Shown: positions 23,150-34,475 of the stretch, piece after piece
Layout: every line of letters starts with the position of its first letter
Numbering within the stretch: position 1 is the stretch's first letter
DNA from: Coleophoma eucalyptorum
Taxonomy: Eukaryota; Ascomycota; Leotiomycetes; Helotiales; Dermateaceae
DNA length: 64,000 nt
Direction: 5' to 3'
NCBI GenBank assembly: GCA_026120035.1
Contig: JALRME010000002.1
Span: forward strand, 62,001-126,000
Made by a program: the position numbers and the translations under genes
Notes under the pieces: generated by a model
The model's database searches: none
Seen by the model: the letters and a program-made list of their open reading frames with translations, nothing else
Told to the model about the DNA's origin: nothing

Positions 23150-26100
23150 AATGAAGTGGACTGACGACTGGGCTGGATTGGCAGAGGGGAGGGGGGGCGA
23201 GGCACAAGGCCTTTATGACGCTGGAAGACCTCCTCTCGGCGCTCTCAGATGGGGTTGGCTGTCAGGTGGTTTGGGATGAGATCTGTCTATGGTCTGAGAG
23301 GGCGACTGAGCTGGTGTGGTATGCGATGGATGGCAATAAAGAAGATTCGGGCAGCTCAGACGTCTTTTGCTAGGCGAGGATGTAAGACAGGGTGATAAGG
23401 TCGAGGCAGATTGGATTTGGATTGGATAATATGGATTCTGGGATCTGGTGCGAGGGAGGGAGGAGGCTGTTGCCGTGTGTAGGTGGGTTAAAAAAAGGGC
23501 GTGCAATGCAAGGTTAAGGTAGGGAATGGTTATCGATAGCGATAGCGACCAGAATTATGGAACGATGGGAACTGACACTCCCGACGAAGAGAGGGCTAGC
23601 AGCTTCGCGCTTTGCGATGCGAAACGATGATATTTTGGGCGCGTTCGAGCTGACCTGTTTCCAGTACCCCGGTTTCCGTCGACGAGGATGATGACAATGT
23701 TCGAGGCGATGATGTCTTTCGTTCTTTATCGTCTCGTATCGCAGGTATGGGGGGATCGTGAAAGTTTTGTTTCTCTTTTCTCTCGTGCTCGTGATCGTGA
23801 TCGTCCCGTCGAGACGGGTACGGTCTGGTGGTGTGTGCCCTGCTCTGTCTGGGCCCTCGCACAATGAAACGAAACACAAGCAGAGAACAGTCGAGTTGTT
23901 GAAATCGGGTTAAGAAGTAGATACTCTCGTCAACTTCTCCCTTGATCCCTTACTCGACTCAGGTGACTCAGGAGAGCAGGTTGGGCGTCGTTGAGCTGTC
24001 TTTCAGCCTGAATCTGGATTCTGTCGCTTTGCCGTCGCACGCAAATGCTAGCTTAGGTAGGCACAGTACAGCACGTCGGTGTGTGTGCTTGGAAATTGGG
24101 TAGCAATGCCCTTATGGCAAGAGTGGAGACCAGGATCCTCCGGTATCCTGTCGCATTGTATGGGGAACAGGGAAGACTCGACGAGCAGAAGATATTTATG
24201 AGGATTGGCGATGGGGGTGCACTATATTTATTCATACGTTTGTGATGTGGTGGAAGGGAGGAGGGAGCGCGAGAGGAGAATATGAATGGGGTCGAGAACG
24301 AGAACTACTACTGCCTGCGCCTTGCTGGTCAACAACAGTCACAGTCACAGTCACACTGACGACGAGAGCTGATGATTGGAATGCACTGCTACTTCTGAAT
24401 GCCCATAGGACCAGAGGACAGAAGGCAACACCACTATCTCTTCCTGCTCGTCTCATTTGCCCGTCTTGTTTCCCGTTGCCGCGGTGCATGAATATCCTCC
24501 ACTCGACACAGCAACCTCCGTCCCTCTCCAGATACCGGACCCGATCGCGCGAGGGCGAGGAATGACCCAAACCACAACCGTTGCTGCGTGAAGACGTTGT
24601 GGTGGTGCGGGGGTGGATGGCCAGATCTGATACGAAGCCCTCGAGCCATCATCATCACCTTATTCACTCGGTGGTTGGGTGGATGAATTGGTCCTAAACT
24701 CTGGTGCCTCCATTCCCGTAGGCCGGACTCGAGACCTGTCAGATAACCAACACACCCTCACAACCAGCCAGATTCATGCGATATATGCATACAACCCCAT
24801 TCCCGCTGCCTCCCAATGAGCAAGCACAGTTTAGATTTGACGCACCATCATCATTCCTCTGTGATGCTGCAGGCCGCAAAAGTCAAATGAGGATGTTTAG
24901 CAGAGAAAAAGAAAGGTTCTTGTTATCGCCAATTGAAGCGAGTATAGGTTCGTCTGTTCTCCTTACGTTTCAACGATTTCTGGGGTTGCCTGGTATACAA
25001 CATCTTCGTTGGCAATGCGCTGCTCCTTATCAAACACCAGCCATCGCTTCACCACTATCCAGCATGAAGACAGGAGAGGCAAATGCATAGATGCAAGTCA
25101 TCGGTACACATGGCCCCTGCGAAACCAGGCAGATCAGCGAACACGAAAAGAGTCCTGCTCCTTACGTTCCATCTCCGCCATTCAAAGAAGTTCTGGATAA
25201 GTTTTGACCAGCGACGATTAGATGGACGGATGGTGTTGTTCCCTCGCTCTCGCATCTCCGGGACCCCAGGTCACCGAGTACGATATCAACCAATCGACTA
25301 TACCGTGGCGTCAGATGTCAATGCAAGCAAGCAACAAGCATAGGAGTGTTCTCCAGCCAACCCACAACACCATTCCTTTCCCAATCTTGCTGTAGAGATG
25401 GTTGTCCAACCAGCCGAAAGCCACGAGGAGAAAGAAAAAGGAACAGGATCGCAGCCGATATCTGTCAAATAGCAGTACTAAACATCCAGAGGGAAAGCCA
25501 ACGAACGGCAGAAGAAGCAAAAACGGTTCACCGGCAAGCTAAGGTAAATTGCTGAAAACCTTCCTCGCACTTCTTGAATCTCGAGATGATCACCACTCCA
25601 AATGGTCACAGCCGACGGGAAGAACACAAGGTCTCCACAGTTGGTGTGGGAAAAGCCAGCCAGGAAGTAGTACAACCCACTTTTCCTTTATATCTAGACT
25701 CGTGATTCGACCGTTGAAGAAAGACGCATGCTTTTGACCTCTGCATTAGTCTATCACGTCTCTTTTCCGCCTTGCTCTTTGCAGGGCTGAGGTCCAGTGG
25801 GGGAGACGGTGACTAGGGTCGCCGACAAGTTCAGCGGGGCTTTGTTCAGTGGGAGTAAGGCAGAAAATGGTTCTCAGATGAATTAAACACACTCTCCTCG
25901 GATCGTCTCCAGGAATACCGACGAGAAGAGATAAGAAAAGCTTACCTCTTTACCTGTTTGCCTCTTTGCTTCTTTTATTTTTTGTCTCTCGGATTTTTTC
26001 TTTTATTCATGCGTTCCTGTTCTGCTACCCTTTTTTTGATAGGTTCGGTGTCGGTTCACCGCACACCATTTTCACTAAGTGTGGCTTCACCGCTCTTTGC

Positions 26101-28566
26101 CCTACAAGTCACATCCTCGCTGCATTTCACCAGCACAACACCATCAAATCTCGTTCGCCTCGTTCAACCGTGGGGTAGGAGTTGATGGGATGGATGAAAA
26201 TCTAGAACAAGACAAGATTGAATGAACTTTCTAAGGATTTTCTTACTGTCTTTCTTACTTTCTTTCGCCTCCTGCTTTTGAATTTGGATAATCGCCTGCC
26301 GTGCTTCTAGACCTTCACTACCTTTATTCACTTTCTCTTTCGCGCATACTGATCGACCACGCCAATTTATATTATTCATCGTTGTCTCTGCCTTACCTTA
26401 GTAATTCTCATGCACACGGAGATACCGTCAACATCGCCGATGCGTTTCTATATAGAGATTGGGAATCAGAATCACGCCGAGAGAACAAGAAATGAGGCTC
26501 TGCTTATATCATATTACCTGTTTTTGGCAACTACAGTTCAGGAATACGATACCAACCTTACCAATAAGAATTCTCAAAATGCTTCCATGCGATCTAATCC
26601 AATACTATTCGCTAATTGTGTTCCTTGTCTTACCCACTCCTAAGCTTTTCCACACGCAAGCGACGTAAAGTCAAGAACTTGTACAGTGCTTCCTGCAGTA
26701 CGGAGTACATGATGCATGTACCTACTCTATACCATGTATCCAGACCTCGGTACACATCAATTCACGTTGTAAACCCGGTTCTTTCCTTCCTCGAGAGACG
26801 GAGAGAGTCAGGAGGCTCAAAAACATGCGAATGGATTAGACAGACAACAGATGTCCGACCAATACCACAGCCCTGATAGCACATCATGTAACGGCAAACC
26901 CAGTCCTAGGTGGAGTATCGTATGTAGACTATAGAAGTCTGCGAGAGGCCCAGCAAGCATACATACGGTACCAAGATTCCTCGCGCCTCCTTCACTACTC
27001 CTCCCTCATTACACCCTGTCAACTCCTTACGAGCTTGGGAGTGGAGTTGACTAGGGCAGCTCACTGCATATGCATGATATTGTTGTTCACGATCGAGTCA
27101 TTTGCCTCTTGTGCTTGATGGCTCCGCTATTGTGCAGAATTTGAGGCTCTGCTCTGAGTCTTTACTCCTTTCTTCTTTGGAGCGCCTTTTCCTTGTCTAG
27201 GTTTCGAATTGGGAAAGGAACGCATTAGAAGAGAGAAGATATATCCGTCGCTCCCGCACAAGCACGCGCAGATGGTCATGCAAGTGTAAACTCTCAGAGA
27301 CCTTCGAAGTCTATACCCACATTCCTCCCCTCTCTTTGGTACCCCAGACCCATTCCTTACTCATTTCTTTTTCTCTCCTCACTCACCGCAGCATTGGAGA
27401 CAATGCAGAAGTGGATACATGGCTAATGTGGACTTTGGAATATCTAACTTTCCGGATGCTACCTTCTGCATCTTGGGCACTCTTACTCCATACTCTGTGT
27501 TTTCATGTATGGTGATGTGGATTACGTGGCAGTGCTTATAGCTTGCTGGATATGCGCAATCACGTTGAATGTTTGAGTTTCGAGGTATGGCCGCCGATTT
27601 TCTGCGCCAAGGTAAATTAATATACTCTGTTGAATACTCAACTCTGTTTTCTTGTTTGTTCGTCTCTTTTCCTGTCGGAATGCATACACTTCTGTCTACT
27701 AAGTCAGAACTATCTGTTTGATGCAGAAGTAAACAAAGCACGTGGCATCACCTCGTTATGTCCCGCTCCCACGCACAAAGTACATATGCACTAAAGTCTC
27801 TACTCTCCACAATCTCTGTTTCCGCACACGTTTCCCATTTCTATTTTCATCCTTTTTGTCCAGCTGGCATGGCACCATAAGTTATAGAACTGGGTCCATC
27901 TACCGAAAGTGGCGCATGACAATCTCAGCGTTTCAAGTGCACAGTCCAGAAAGGCTGTCTGTTCCGTATCAGCCGCAGGACAATAGCAAATGAGTGTTTG
28001 CTTGAGCTCGAAAATGTAGATCTAAGATAAAAGAATAGAAGTAGTATTCATTTCAAGCCTCAAAACTTTGTGCCTAAACCGTTCCCTTCTGAATCACTTA
28101 TAAGTTTCCCGTTGGCATTTTACGAGATTTGAGAGGCCAAATAAGGTAGGTAAGTTACTCGTTCTGTTATGTATGTCACGTTATGTTGGTAGCTTGTAAG
28201 CTGGGCTGGCATGCTTGCTGTACGAATCACATAAAGTCAAGTGATTCAATGAGAGAAGGTACTCGAACCAAGATATCTAACCCATACCCGATTTGCCATT
28301 CTTCTACTCCCTCTATGTTTACAGGCTGTATTCTCCTCTGGTCCACATAGCAATAGAGAGTGTGTCTCTTTCAGGGTGTCAAATATATGGTGAGTAGGAT
28401 GGGGATGTAAACCGATTTGAGGAAGTTAGAATGCCGCTCCAATCTCTGCATCTTAACCACCACCAAATAATTTTGCCCTCTCAACCCGTTCTCATACTTG
28501 AACCTGTACAGACATTACATCACGTCCTCTGTACCAAATCGAACTAATCCACTTCCTGAAATCTCC
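23150..28566. other. 5.4 kb without a convincing gene
   Basis: All frames are short or lack an ATG. The sequence has pyrimidine-rich tracts, a (CAGTCA)n stretch at about 24336-24356 and (TTTC)n-like runs near 25970-26030 and 26240-26270. The part next to 23150 is the promoter and probable leader of the minus-strand gene. The rest may hold regulatory DNA or noncoding transcripts, but the sequence alone does not show which. Confidence 0.4.
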
Positions 28567-28854
28567 TCAGCTTTTCACTTTCGCATTCGTCCCTTGCCTC
28601 CTCTCCTTCCCTTCTCCCTCCTCTCTTTTCTCTCTTTTCTCTTCTCGAACAACAGAGTAACCATCGTCACCACCAGCATAGCCCCAAGGCCTTACGCCGG
28701 TCTTAACCCTCGCTGAATCTCTCAGCATCCCTAGATTGGCAGCCAGCGTATCAAGACGAGCTGCGATGGCTTCGTACATGGCTGTCTTCTTATCTCGCTT
28801 TAGTTTATTTTTTAAGTCAGGGTTTGAGCTGATTAAGAAGGATGCAGGGGCCAC
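28567..28854 (-). CDS. Possible small coding exon (uncertain)
   Basis: Open minus-strand frame with good coding composition, including the amphipathic stretch MYEAIAARLDTLAANLGMLR (ATG at about 28782) and a strongly charged Glu/Arg/Lys C-terminus, ending at the stop at 28567. The frame stays open upstream beyond 28854 but has no ATG there, so either the ATG at MYEAIA is used (about 72 residues) or an upstream exon is missing. The charged tail is the complement of a CT-rich tract, which can give such composition by chance. I keep it as a weak candidate for a short coiled-coil protein. Confidence 0.25.
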   Translation of the reverse strand: MAPASFLISSNPDLKNKLKRDKKTAMYEAIAARLDTLAANLGMLRDSARVKTGVRPWGYAGGDDGYSVVREEKREKREEGEGKERRQGTNAKVKS

Positions 28855-29299
28855 GGGAGTTTGGTTTGTAGTTTGCTCGTGAGTGGAATAGCTTAGGTGT
28901 ATATATTCAAGATTACTTTTCTTGCCGTGTTCTTTCCTGGATGCTGATGAGGAAATTGCGGATTTTATTTCGAGCGGGAAAAGAATTAATGGAAATCTAG
29001 GGCATGGTGAGATTAGATTTTTGGTCTGGCTTGGTTGGGTCTTGGTCTTAGGTGAGATTTACTCGACGTCCGAATTTGGCGAGTAAGCTGTTACGCTTTG
29101 GTTAGGAGTGGATGATGAATACGGGAAACCCCGAATGGATTGAACATCGTGATTCTACACATTTAATCAAGTAACTTTCTGAGAGCTTTTGTCACGCCAT
29201 ACATGCTGGATTTGAGAAACAGTGGGTATCGAGCCACATCCCTATCCAGGAAAGAACACCGTCGTACAAGTCAAAACACATCGCCTATATTTCAGACAC

Positions 29300-31462
29300 T
29301 TAAAATTCCTCCGCCCAACTGCTCGTCATAGTTGACCAGAGGTTTCCCAATACAGGCATTTGGGACTGCTTTGCCTCAGCATCCCACTCTGCCTGCCCAC
29401 CATTGGACTCCCAAGCCGTCTGGTCGCGGGGTTCAAAGTAGGAGTTGAGGTTTGGATCCATCATGGGGCAGTGACCTCGCGCAACGCCGACAGCAACACC
29501 GTTCTCCACAAAGAAGAAGTTTGGCTTGATATTCGAGACGCGCCGTTCGTAGCTTGTCTTTACGGATTGCATAACTAGATAGAACACATACATCACATCT
29601 GGTGTTGTGGATGTAGTAGCTATCGTAGATTTCCTATTTGGGTCGCTCGTTAAGGCGGTTTGAGTGTGTATCGCTTTTGCCGTTCGAGAGAGTGACTGCA
29701 TTCTGTAGCAGAGACATTCTAGATACATACCCAACGGGATATTCTCGCGAGTTGTGTCAGCGTCCCAGCCATTGAGTGCGGCTAGGAGGAAGGTGAGTCG
29801 TGAGAGGATCAGGATTGATTGAACTATGTTTCCCCATAGCACTGTGGTCAAGTCCCAATAGTTTGCTTCTGGGATTGAAAGTAGGAATTCGAAATAACGC
29901 TTGCCTGCTACAAGGCATTTGGCGAGGTGGGCTGGGGAGTCGGAGTCATTGCTCGTCTCTAGAATCTGATTCGCGTGGTGATAAGGTTTTCGAAGAGATC
30001 CTAGTTCGTGACTATAGATGCAGATATTGAAGAAACGCTCTGCTAAGCCGACATATGCTTTGCTGTGTTAATAGTTGCCTTTTGCTTGATGGCTGGTTGG
30101 TCTTACGAAGAATTTGTGTTACTGGCGGAGTAGTGTTTTTCCATGCCTGCAGCTCGTTCTGGAAGATCTGTACATTCATTTCAAAATTCAGGCTCGTCGT
30201 TGTTGGATCAAATACTGGAGGTTTTGTAGCTGAGGACGTCTCTCCAACTCGTTCCGTGAGACGTTGAAGCCTCAGCAGTGCAAATAGATTCGTATCGCTC
30301 GGTACTTCATCTCGCATCAGTGCCTCAGCATGTGTAGTCATTAAATCCGTATACTTGAAGTTGTTCGTTTTGTGGAACCCCATAGACAGTCTGTTATGTG
30401 TTAATTGCATTTTATATAGGCGAGACTGTCACTTACGAGGAATAGAGATAGTAGCATCCAAGGTAAGCTCGTTTGGCTGCTTTGGTAAAGGCATAGCCGT
30501 CTGTAAGACCATCTAACCGAATATCACTTATGCGAATGTTAGGGTTAGGAAATTCTCGATCAAGGCCTAGATCAGCTACAAGACTCGTTGCCAAGTTCAT
30601 GAACATGAAAGCTTGGTTGTTTTTCGGTCTCGTGTGGAATGGATACCTGGGAGGGATCAATACCTACTCTTAATTCAGCCACGTATGCTTACCAAGAAAC
30701 ATATACCAGAAGGCCTTGCAAATAATCGAGGCTCTTTTCTCCATTAACAATGACTTTCGAACTTAGCACTCTCCTGAATTCATGGTCTAATTGGTGGTGT
30801 AGATCTGGATCAGAGGTGGCGCAGGTAGTGAGAATTGCAAGGAGTAAGAATGGTGAAGTCCGGGACAATAAGGAGACTGTTGCATCAGGTGGAATGACAA
30901 CAAATGGACTGAAGTGCATCCGGCTACGAAATACCAAAAGTAGTCTAGAAGCTTCTTTGTACGAGATCCTGCGCTGCTCGATAACTTGTGGTGCAGACGG
31001 GATGCTCTGCTGCATCTCATCTGGGGAGTCCGAGGACTTCTTGAAGTACGGTTGCGTGTCATAGTTGGCTTCCAAAGTGACATCGGCGCCAAAGACGATG
31101 TCGTGGTGGGATCTTAAGGTTGCGACATCATTCTTAGAATCTGGGCCAGTCACTGATGGTAGGTTAAATGTGAAGTCGGTCACTTCTGCTGTGCTGCGCT
31201 GTTTGTCGGTTATGTCTGCATTCGGACCTCGTGCACCTGCACGAACACGACGAGGTCTGGCTTTGGCTCTGACTATGCATTGCCCGCCATTCTGTTCACA
31301 TCTAGGAAAAATGTCAGAATAATAACTCCATCAATCAAAATAGACTTACCTATGACAGACTGATTGTTCTTCTTTGAATATACAACGACTCTTGCTTGCC
31401 CTACATGCTTCACATGCTCGCGCATTTCTTGATTTTGTCTCACCGCCATTGGAATCCCCCAT
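29300..31462 (-). CDS. Zn2Cys6 transcription factor
   Basis: Five exons join in phase to 657 residues: 31350-31462, 30693-31301, 30437-30646, 30107-30390, 29300-30057. Introns are 46-49 bp with GTAAGN donors. The first two exons encode a binuclear zinc cluster, C17-X2-C20-X6-C27-X8-C36-X2-C39-X6-C46, after a short N-terminus. A basic Arg-rich linker follows. The middle and C-terminal parts show the fungal-specific transcription factor region, for example SWYPFHTRPKNNQAFMFMNL and RAYLGCYYLYSSLSMGFHK. The C-terminus is not truncated. The protein should be a nuclear DNA-binding regulator. Its target genes are unknown; the neighbouring phosphodiesterase-fold gene (minus, 276 bp upstream) is on the same strand, not divergent. 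An in-frame TGA upstream fixes the start at 31462. Confidence 0.92.
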
Positions 31463-31738
31463 ACTTTCAGGATTGAGTAGTGGAGTCTGTATCAGACTCT
31501 CGAATCTTCAGAGTATGCTGGATATAGACAGTAGCACGCCTCAAATAATAAGTGGGAATGCCATGGACAAGATGTGATCGATGCTTTATATGATAGACCC
31601 TGTTGTCCCGTATATCCGTATAGCCGGAACTCTATTGTTGAATCACGTGCTATAACAAACGAGCTATTTGGTCACGTGAATAGACACCAGGATCAAAGCT
31701 AGACGTCCTTAATATATGTAGTACATACTATGAAGTTT

Positions 31739-32686
31739 TCAGTTTTGATAAAAGGAAGGTAAGAGTTCAAGGTCAGCAACACAAGCTCGGTGGTCAGAAA
31801 GATATACTCCATCGTCGAAACGATTTGCTAAGACACCATACGTTTTAAATGCCAGATTCTGCCCTTTCTGGGAAAATATAAAGTCAATCCGGGTGTGAGT
31901 TTTATCAACATATCCAAATCCAGTGAAGGTCATCGTGTTACCATAAAGTTTCGATTTGGGTATAACTGCGCCGATATCTTCCATTGTGGAACACTCGGAA
32001 GTCATGACCTGATATGCTCCGTCGTCTGGCTGACTGTTAAAGTCGCCTCCGAGTAGGATGGTCGCTGGTCGCCACGACATCTGGTATCGTTGAGCAATGC
32101 CAAGGATCAACTCTGCACTCTTCTTGCGCGACAGCGCACCGTCGTTATCCAAGTGCGTGCTCATCACAACGACTGTGTGTTTAGTTGCACGGTGCGTAAA
32201 GACTCCCACGGTGACAATTCTGATACTAGATGCATCCCAGCCCTTGGAAGGTTGCCAAGGTGTCTCGCTCAACCAATAAGTTTTCCAATTGACCAGTGCC
32301 CATACCGCTGGTCGATAAAAAATGGGCGAGTATTCGCCGGCTTGTTTCCCATCGTTACGGCCAACCCCGATATACGCCCACGATTCTGGTTCATCGGCAT
32401 TGAGAGCGGTGTGGATGTCCATAAGCTGAGAATGCAGAACTTCTTGAAGACAGATAAAGGTAGAACGAGGATTGGTGGAATTGAATACTAATTGTGAGCA
32501 GAGACGGGGACACCGTACAGGCCACCGTTCCTCTCCCTTGAAAGGCGCGGTGGTTGCATATCTAATGTTATGGGTAATAAGCCGTACTGGCATTGACTCT
32601 GCCGGTGGCTGCTCCTTTTCCTGGGACACATTTAGGGTAATTCGTACACCAGGCTGAGATAGCGTCAGATTTTCATCACGAGCCAT
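31739..32686 (-). CDS. Endonuclease/exonuclease/phosphatase family protein
   Basis: Intronless frame of 315 residues from the ATG at 32686. It has the ordered motifs of the DNase I/EEP fold: RLITHNIRYAT near residue 35-45, ICLQEV (metal-binding Glu), MSTHLDN, GGDFNSQPDDGAY, and the C-terminal SDHRACVADLEL with the catalytic Asp-His pair. Family members hydrolyse phosphodiester or phosphomonoester bonds; the fungal ones of this size are poorly characterised, so the substrate is not known. There is no signal peptide. A separate 92-codon frame ends five bases before this ATG (see next entry). Confidence 0.85.
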   Translation of the reverse strand: MARDENLTLSQPGVRITLNVSQEKEQPPAESMPVRLITHNIRYATTAPFKGEERWPVRCPRLCSQLVFNSTNPRSTFICLQEVLHSQLMDIHTALNADEPESWAYIGVGRNDGKQAGEYSPIFYRPAVWALVNWKTYWLSETPWQPSKGWDASSIRIVTVGVFTHRATKHTVVVMSTHLDNDGALSRKKSAELILGIAQRYQMSWRPATILLGGDFNSQPDDGAYQVMTSECSTMEDIGAVIPKSKLYGNTMTFTGFGYVDKTHTRIDFIFSQKGQNLAFKTYGVLANRFDDGVYLSDHRACVADLELLPSFYQN

Positions 32687-32691
32687 TCTGC

Positions 32692-32970
32692 TTACGCTGT
32701 TGGCGATATGAAGTGGTGTGCTGAAGCGCCCGAGTCGCCGAGAAACAAATCCTTCAGACTTAGAGCGAACTTTGCAGTGAAGTTTGGTACGAGATGTTCA
32801 GTGATGACGCTTAGGAAGGCGCCGGTGTTCAAAGGAATTAATGCAACGTGCTGCGATTCACTTGGGAGTTCGGATGGTTGGTCGTTGGCGGTTGGTTGGT
32901 CGTTGGCGATGGGGTTAGTTTGTTGTATGGCGGTTGATGGCTGAAGAGCGAGGTGGAGATTTGTCGTCAT
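32692..32970 (-). other. 92-codon ORF just upstream of the EEP gene
   Basis: ATG at 32970, stop ending at 32692, five bases before the EEP start and in a different frame. The translation has an NDQPTANDQP repeat and otherwise plain composition. It could be a long upstream ORF on the same transcript, a chance frame, or the first exon of a gene whose splice I could not find. Confidence 0.25.
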
Positions 32971-33609
32971 AGGTGGAGACAAGCGAACACCTGATGGCTT
33001 CGGAGGCTTGCCCGTCCGGTCAGCATCTCACTCTCACTCTCTCCTCCTCGTTCGCGATGTTGCAAGAACCACGCCTCCTCCCAGCTCACCGTCGACACCT
33101 GGCTCACCGTCGGATCCAATATCTCCATCACACCCTCCTGCATAATCTGATGACACCACATCCTGATCTAATTTGCGCCGAACCATCCGATCTTTGAGCT
33201 GCCAAGTCTGAAAATCAGGGCACGCTGTCCAGTCACACCGCGAGCGCGGCTGGCCGAGCAACCTTTACATATCTTCCCAGGGCGCAGGTACACTGCAGCA
33301 CCCATCTCCTTGGGAGTCACAGGACAAGGCTCCCAGAACTCCCTCCAGAAGAAGCCGAGCTGTCACTTATTACCCCACACGTTTCGCTCCTTTCGTACAT
33401 TCCTTGCTTTTATTTCCCTGCCGTCTCGGGTCCTTTCCGACCTTTCTGGCCATTTCCTGCGCTTATATCGCCCATCGAGAACTGTGCTGCTGCAAAGGTG
33501 TGGCTGTCTCACTTGGATGATTCACAATTCTTCACCTGCGCATTCGCGATGAAGGCGCAAGCTGCAGCAAATGACGGGAGCCTCAGCCAGGCACCATCGT
33601 GACCAGCAC

Positions 33610-33616
33610 TATAAAG
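33610..33616 (+). promoter_or_regulatory. TATA-like box
   Basis: TATAAAG, 194 bp before the ATG at 33810, followed by a pyrimidine-rich leader. This is compatible with the core promoter of the next gene. Confidence 0.35.
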
Positions 33617-33809
33617 TGAACACTGTTTCTCCCTTGTCACCCCTTGACCTGCTATACATTTTCTTGGTCACTGATCATATCACGTTTTCCCTTTGCAACT
33701 TTCCACAAGTAGGTCATTCTGCCACACATTCTGCAGATACATAGACCGGCCGAGAGCCGGGCTACGAACACTTTTACTACTTCACAAATTATCCGCCCCT
33801 CCTTTCTCC

Positions 33810-34475
33810 ATGCCGTTCAACGAGTTGCAACGGCGCGACTCTTGGCCGCCAACCATACTGCGCGTGTATGAGGACGAGGATGACTCGATCGATGCGATAG
33901 ATGAGAACCCATTTTCGTACTTCCTCACCCCTGAAGATCTCGACGATGACATTGAGGATCTCTCCGCTGGCATAGAGACAATCGAACAGAAGCCACCAGT
34001 GCGAACCATCTCTCCTTCGTCCCTTCAAAAGGATTTGGCAGGGGCCGTGGATGACGAGGACGACAATGTTACTTTTGGCGTCGCTATACCACTAAGTCTG
34101 CGGGAATTCACCATGTCGCTTTCACCGAAGGACGCAGAGAAGAAAGTGCAGGAATGGGGACCAGAAGAACGAGAATCTGCACGGTCATCCGGACGCAAGT
34201 CTCGACGAGGTCGACCCATGATGCGAATGACGCCTTCGCGAAGCATCCGAGGAAGAGGCCAGACTCGAAGCTTGTCGGTGCGCAGACCACCTTCATGGAG
34301 ATTGCCAAGCCCTGATATTTGGGCGATCGCTGAGGAGAGGGAAAGTGAGGATGGAGAAAGCAATGAGGCAGTGAGCATGGACAAGGGAAAGGAGAACGCG
34401 GCACCGAAGCGGGAAGCGTCGCAAGAGCCTCCAGCGACACCGAAGCCGAAGAAGAGGGTACATTGGGCCTTATGA
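33810..34475 (+). CDS. Acidic/basic low-complexity protein, unknown
   Basis: Single frame, 221 residues from the ATG at 33810; the frame is open further upstream only through a TTG. The N-terminal half is acidic (DEDDSIDAIDENPFSYFLTPEDLDDDIEDL) with a hydrophobic segment, and the middle contains FGVAIPLSLREFTMSLSPKDAEKKVQEWG, which looks like a short helix pair. The next part is Arg/Ser-rich (RKSRRGRPMMRMTPSRSIRG). The C-terminus is Lys/Pro-rich and ends KKRVHWAL. I recognise no family. The split of acidic and basic regions suggests a nuclear protein, but that is only inference. Confidence 0.6.
   Translation: MPFNELQRRDSWPPTILRVYEDEDDSIDAIDENPFSYFLTPEDLDDDIEDLSAGIETIEQKPPVRTISPSSLQKDLAGAVDDEDDNVTFGVAIPLSLREFTMSLSPKDAEKKVQEWGPEERESARSSGRKSRRGRPMMRMTPSRSIRGRGQTRSLSVRRPPSWRLPSPDIWAIAEERESEDGESNEAVSMDKGKENAAPKREASQEPPATPKPKKRVHWAL

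Noticed and set aside
28255..28275. tRNA B-box-like GGTTCGAGT on the minus strand
   Set aside because: No matching A-box or cloverleaf arms can be drawn around it. A similar GGTTCGATCC near 55370 is inside the 2EXR coding sequence.
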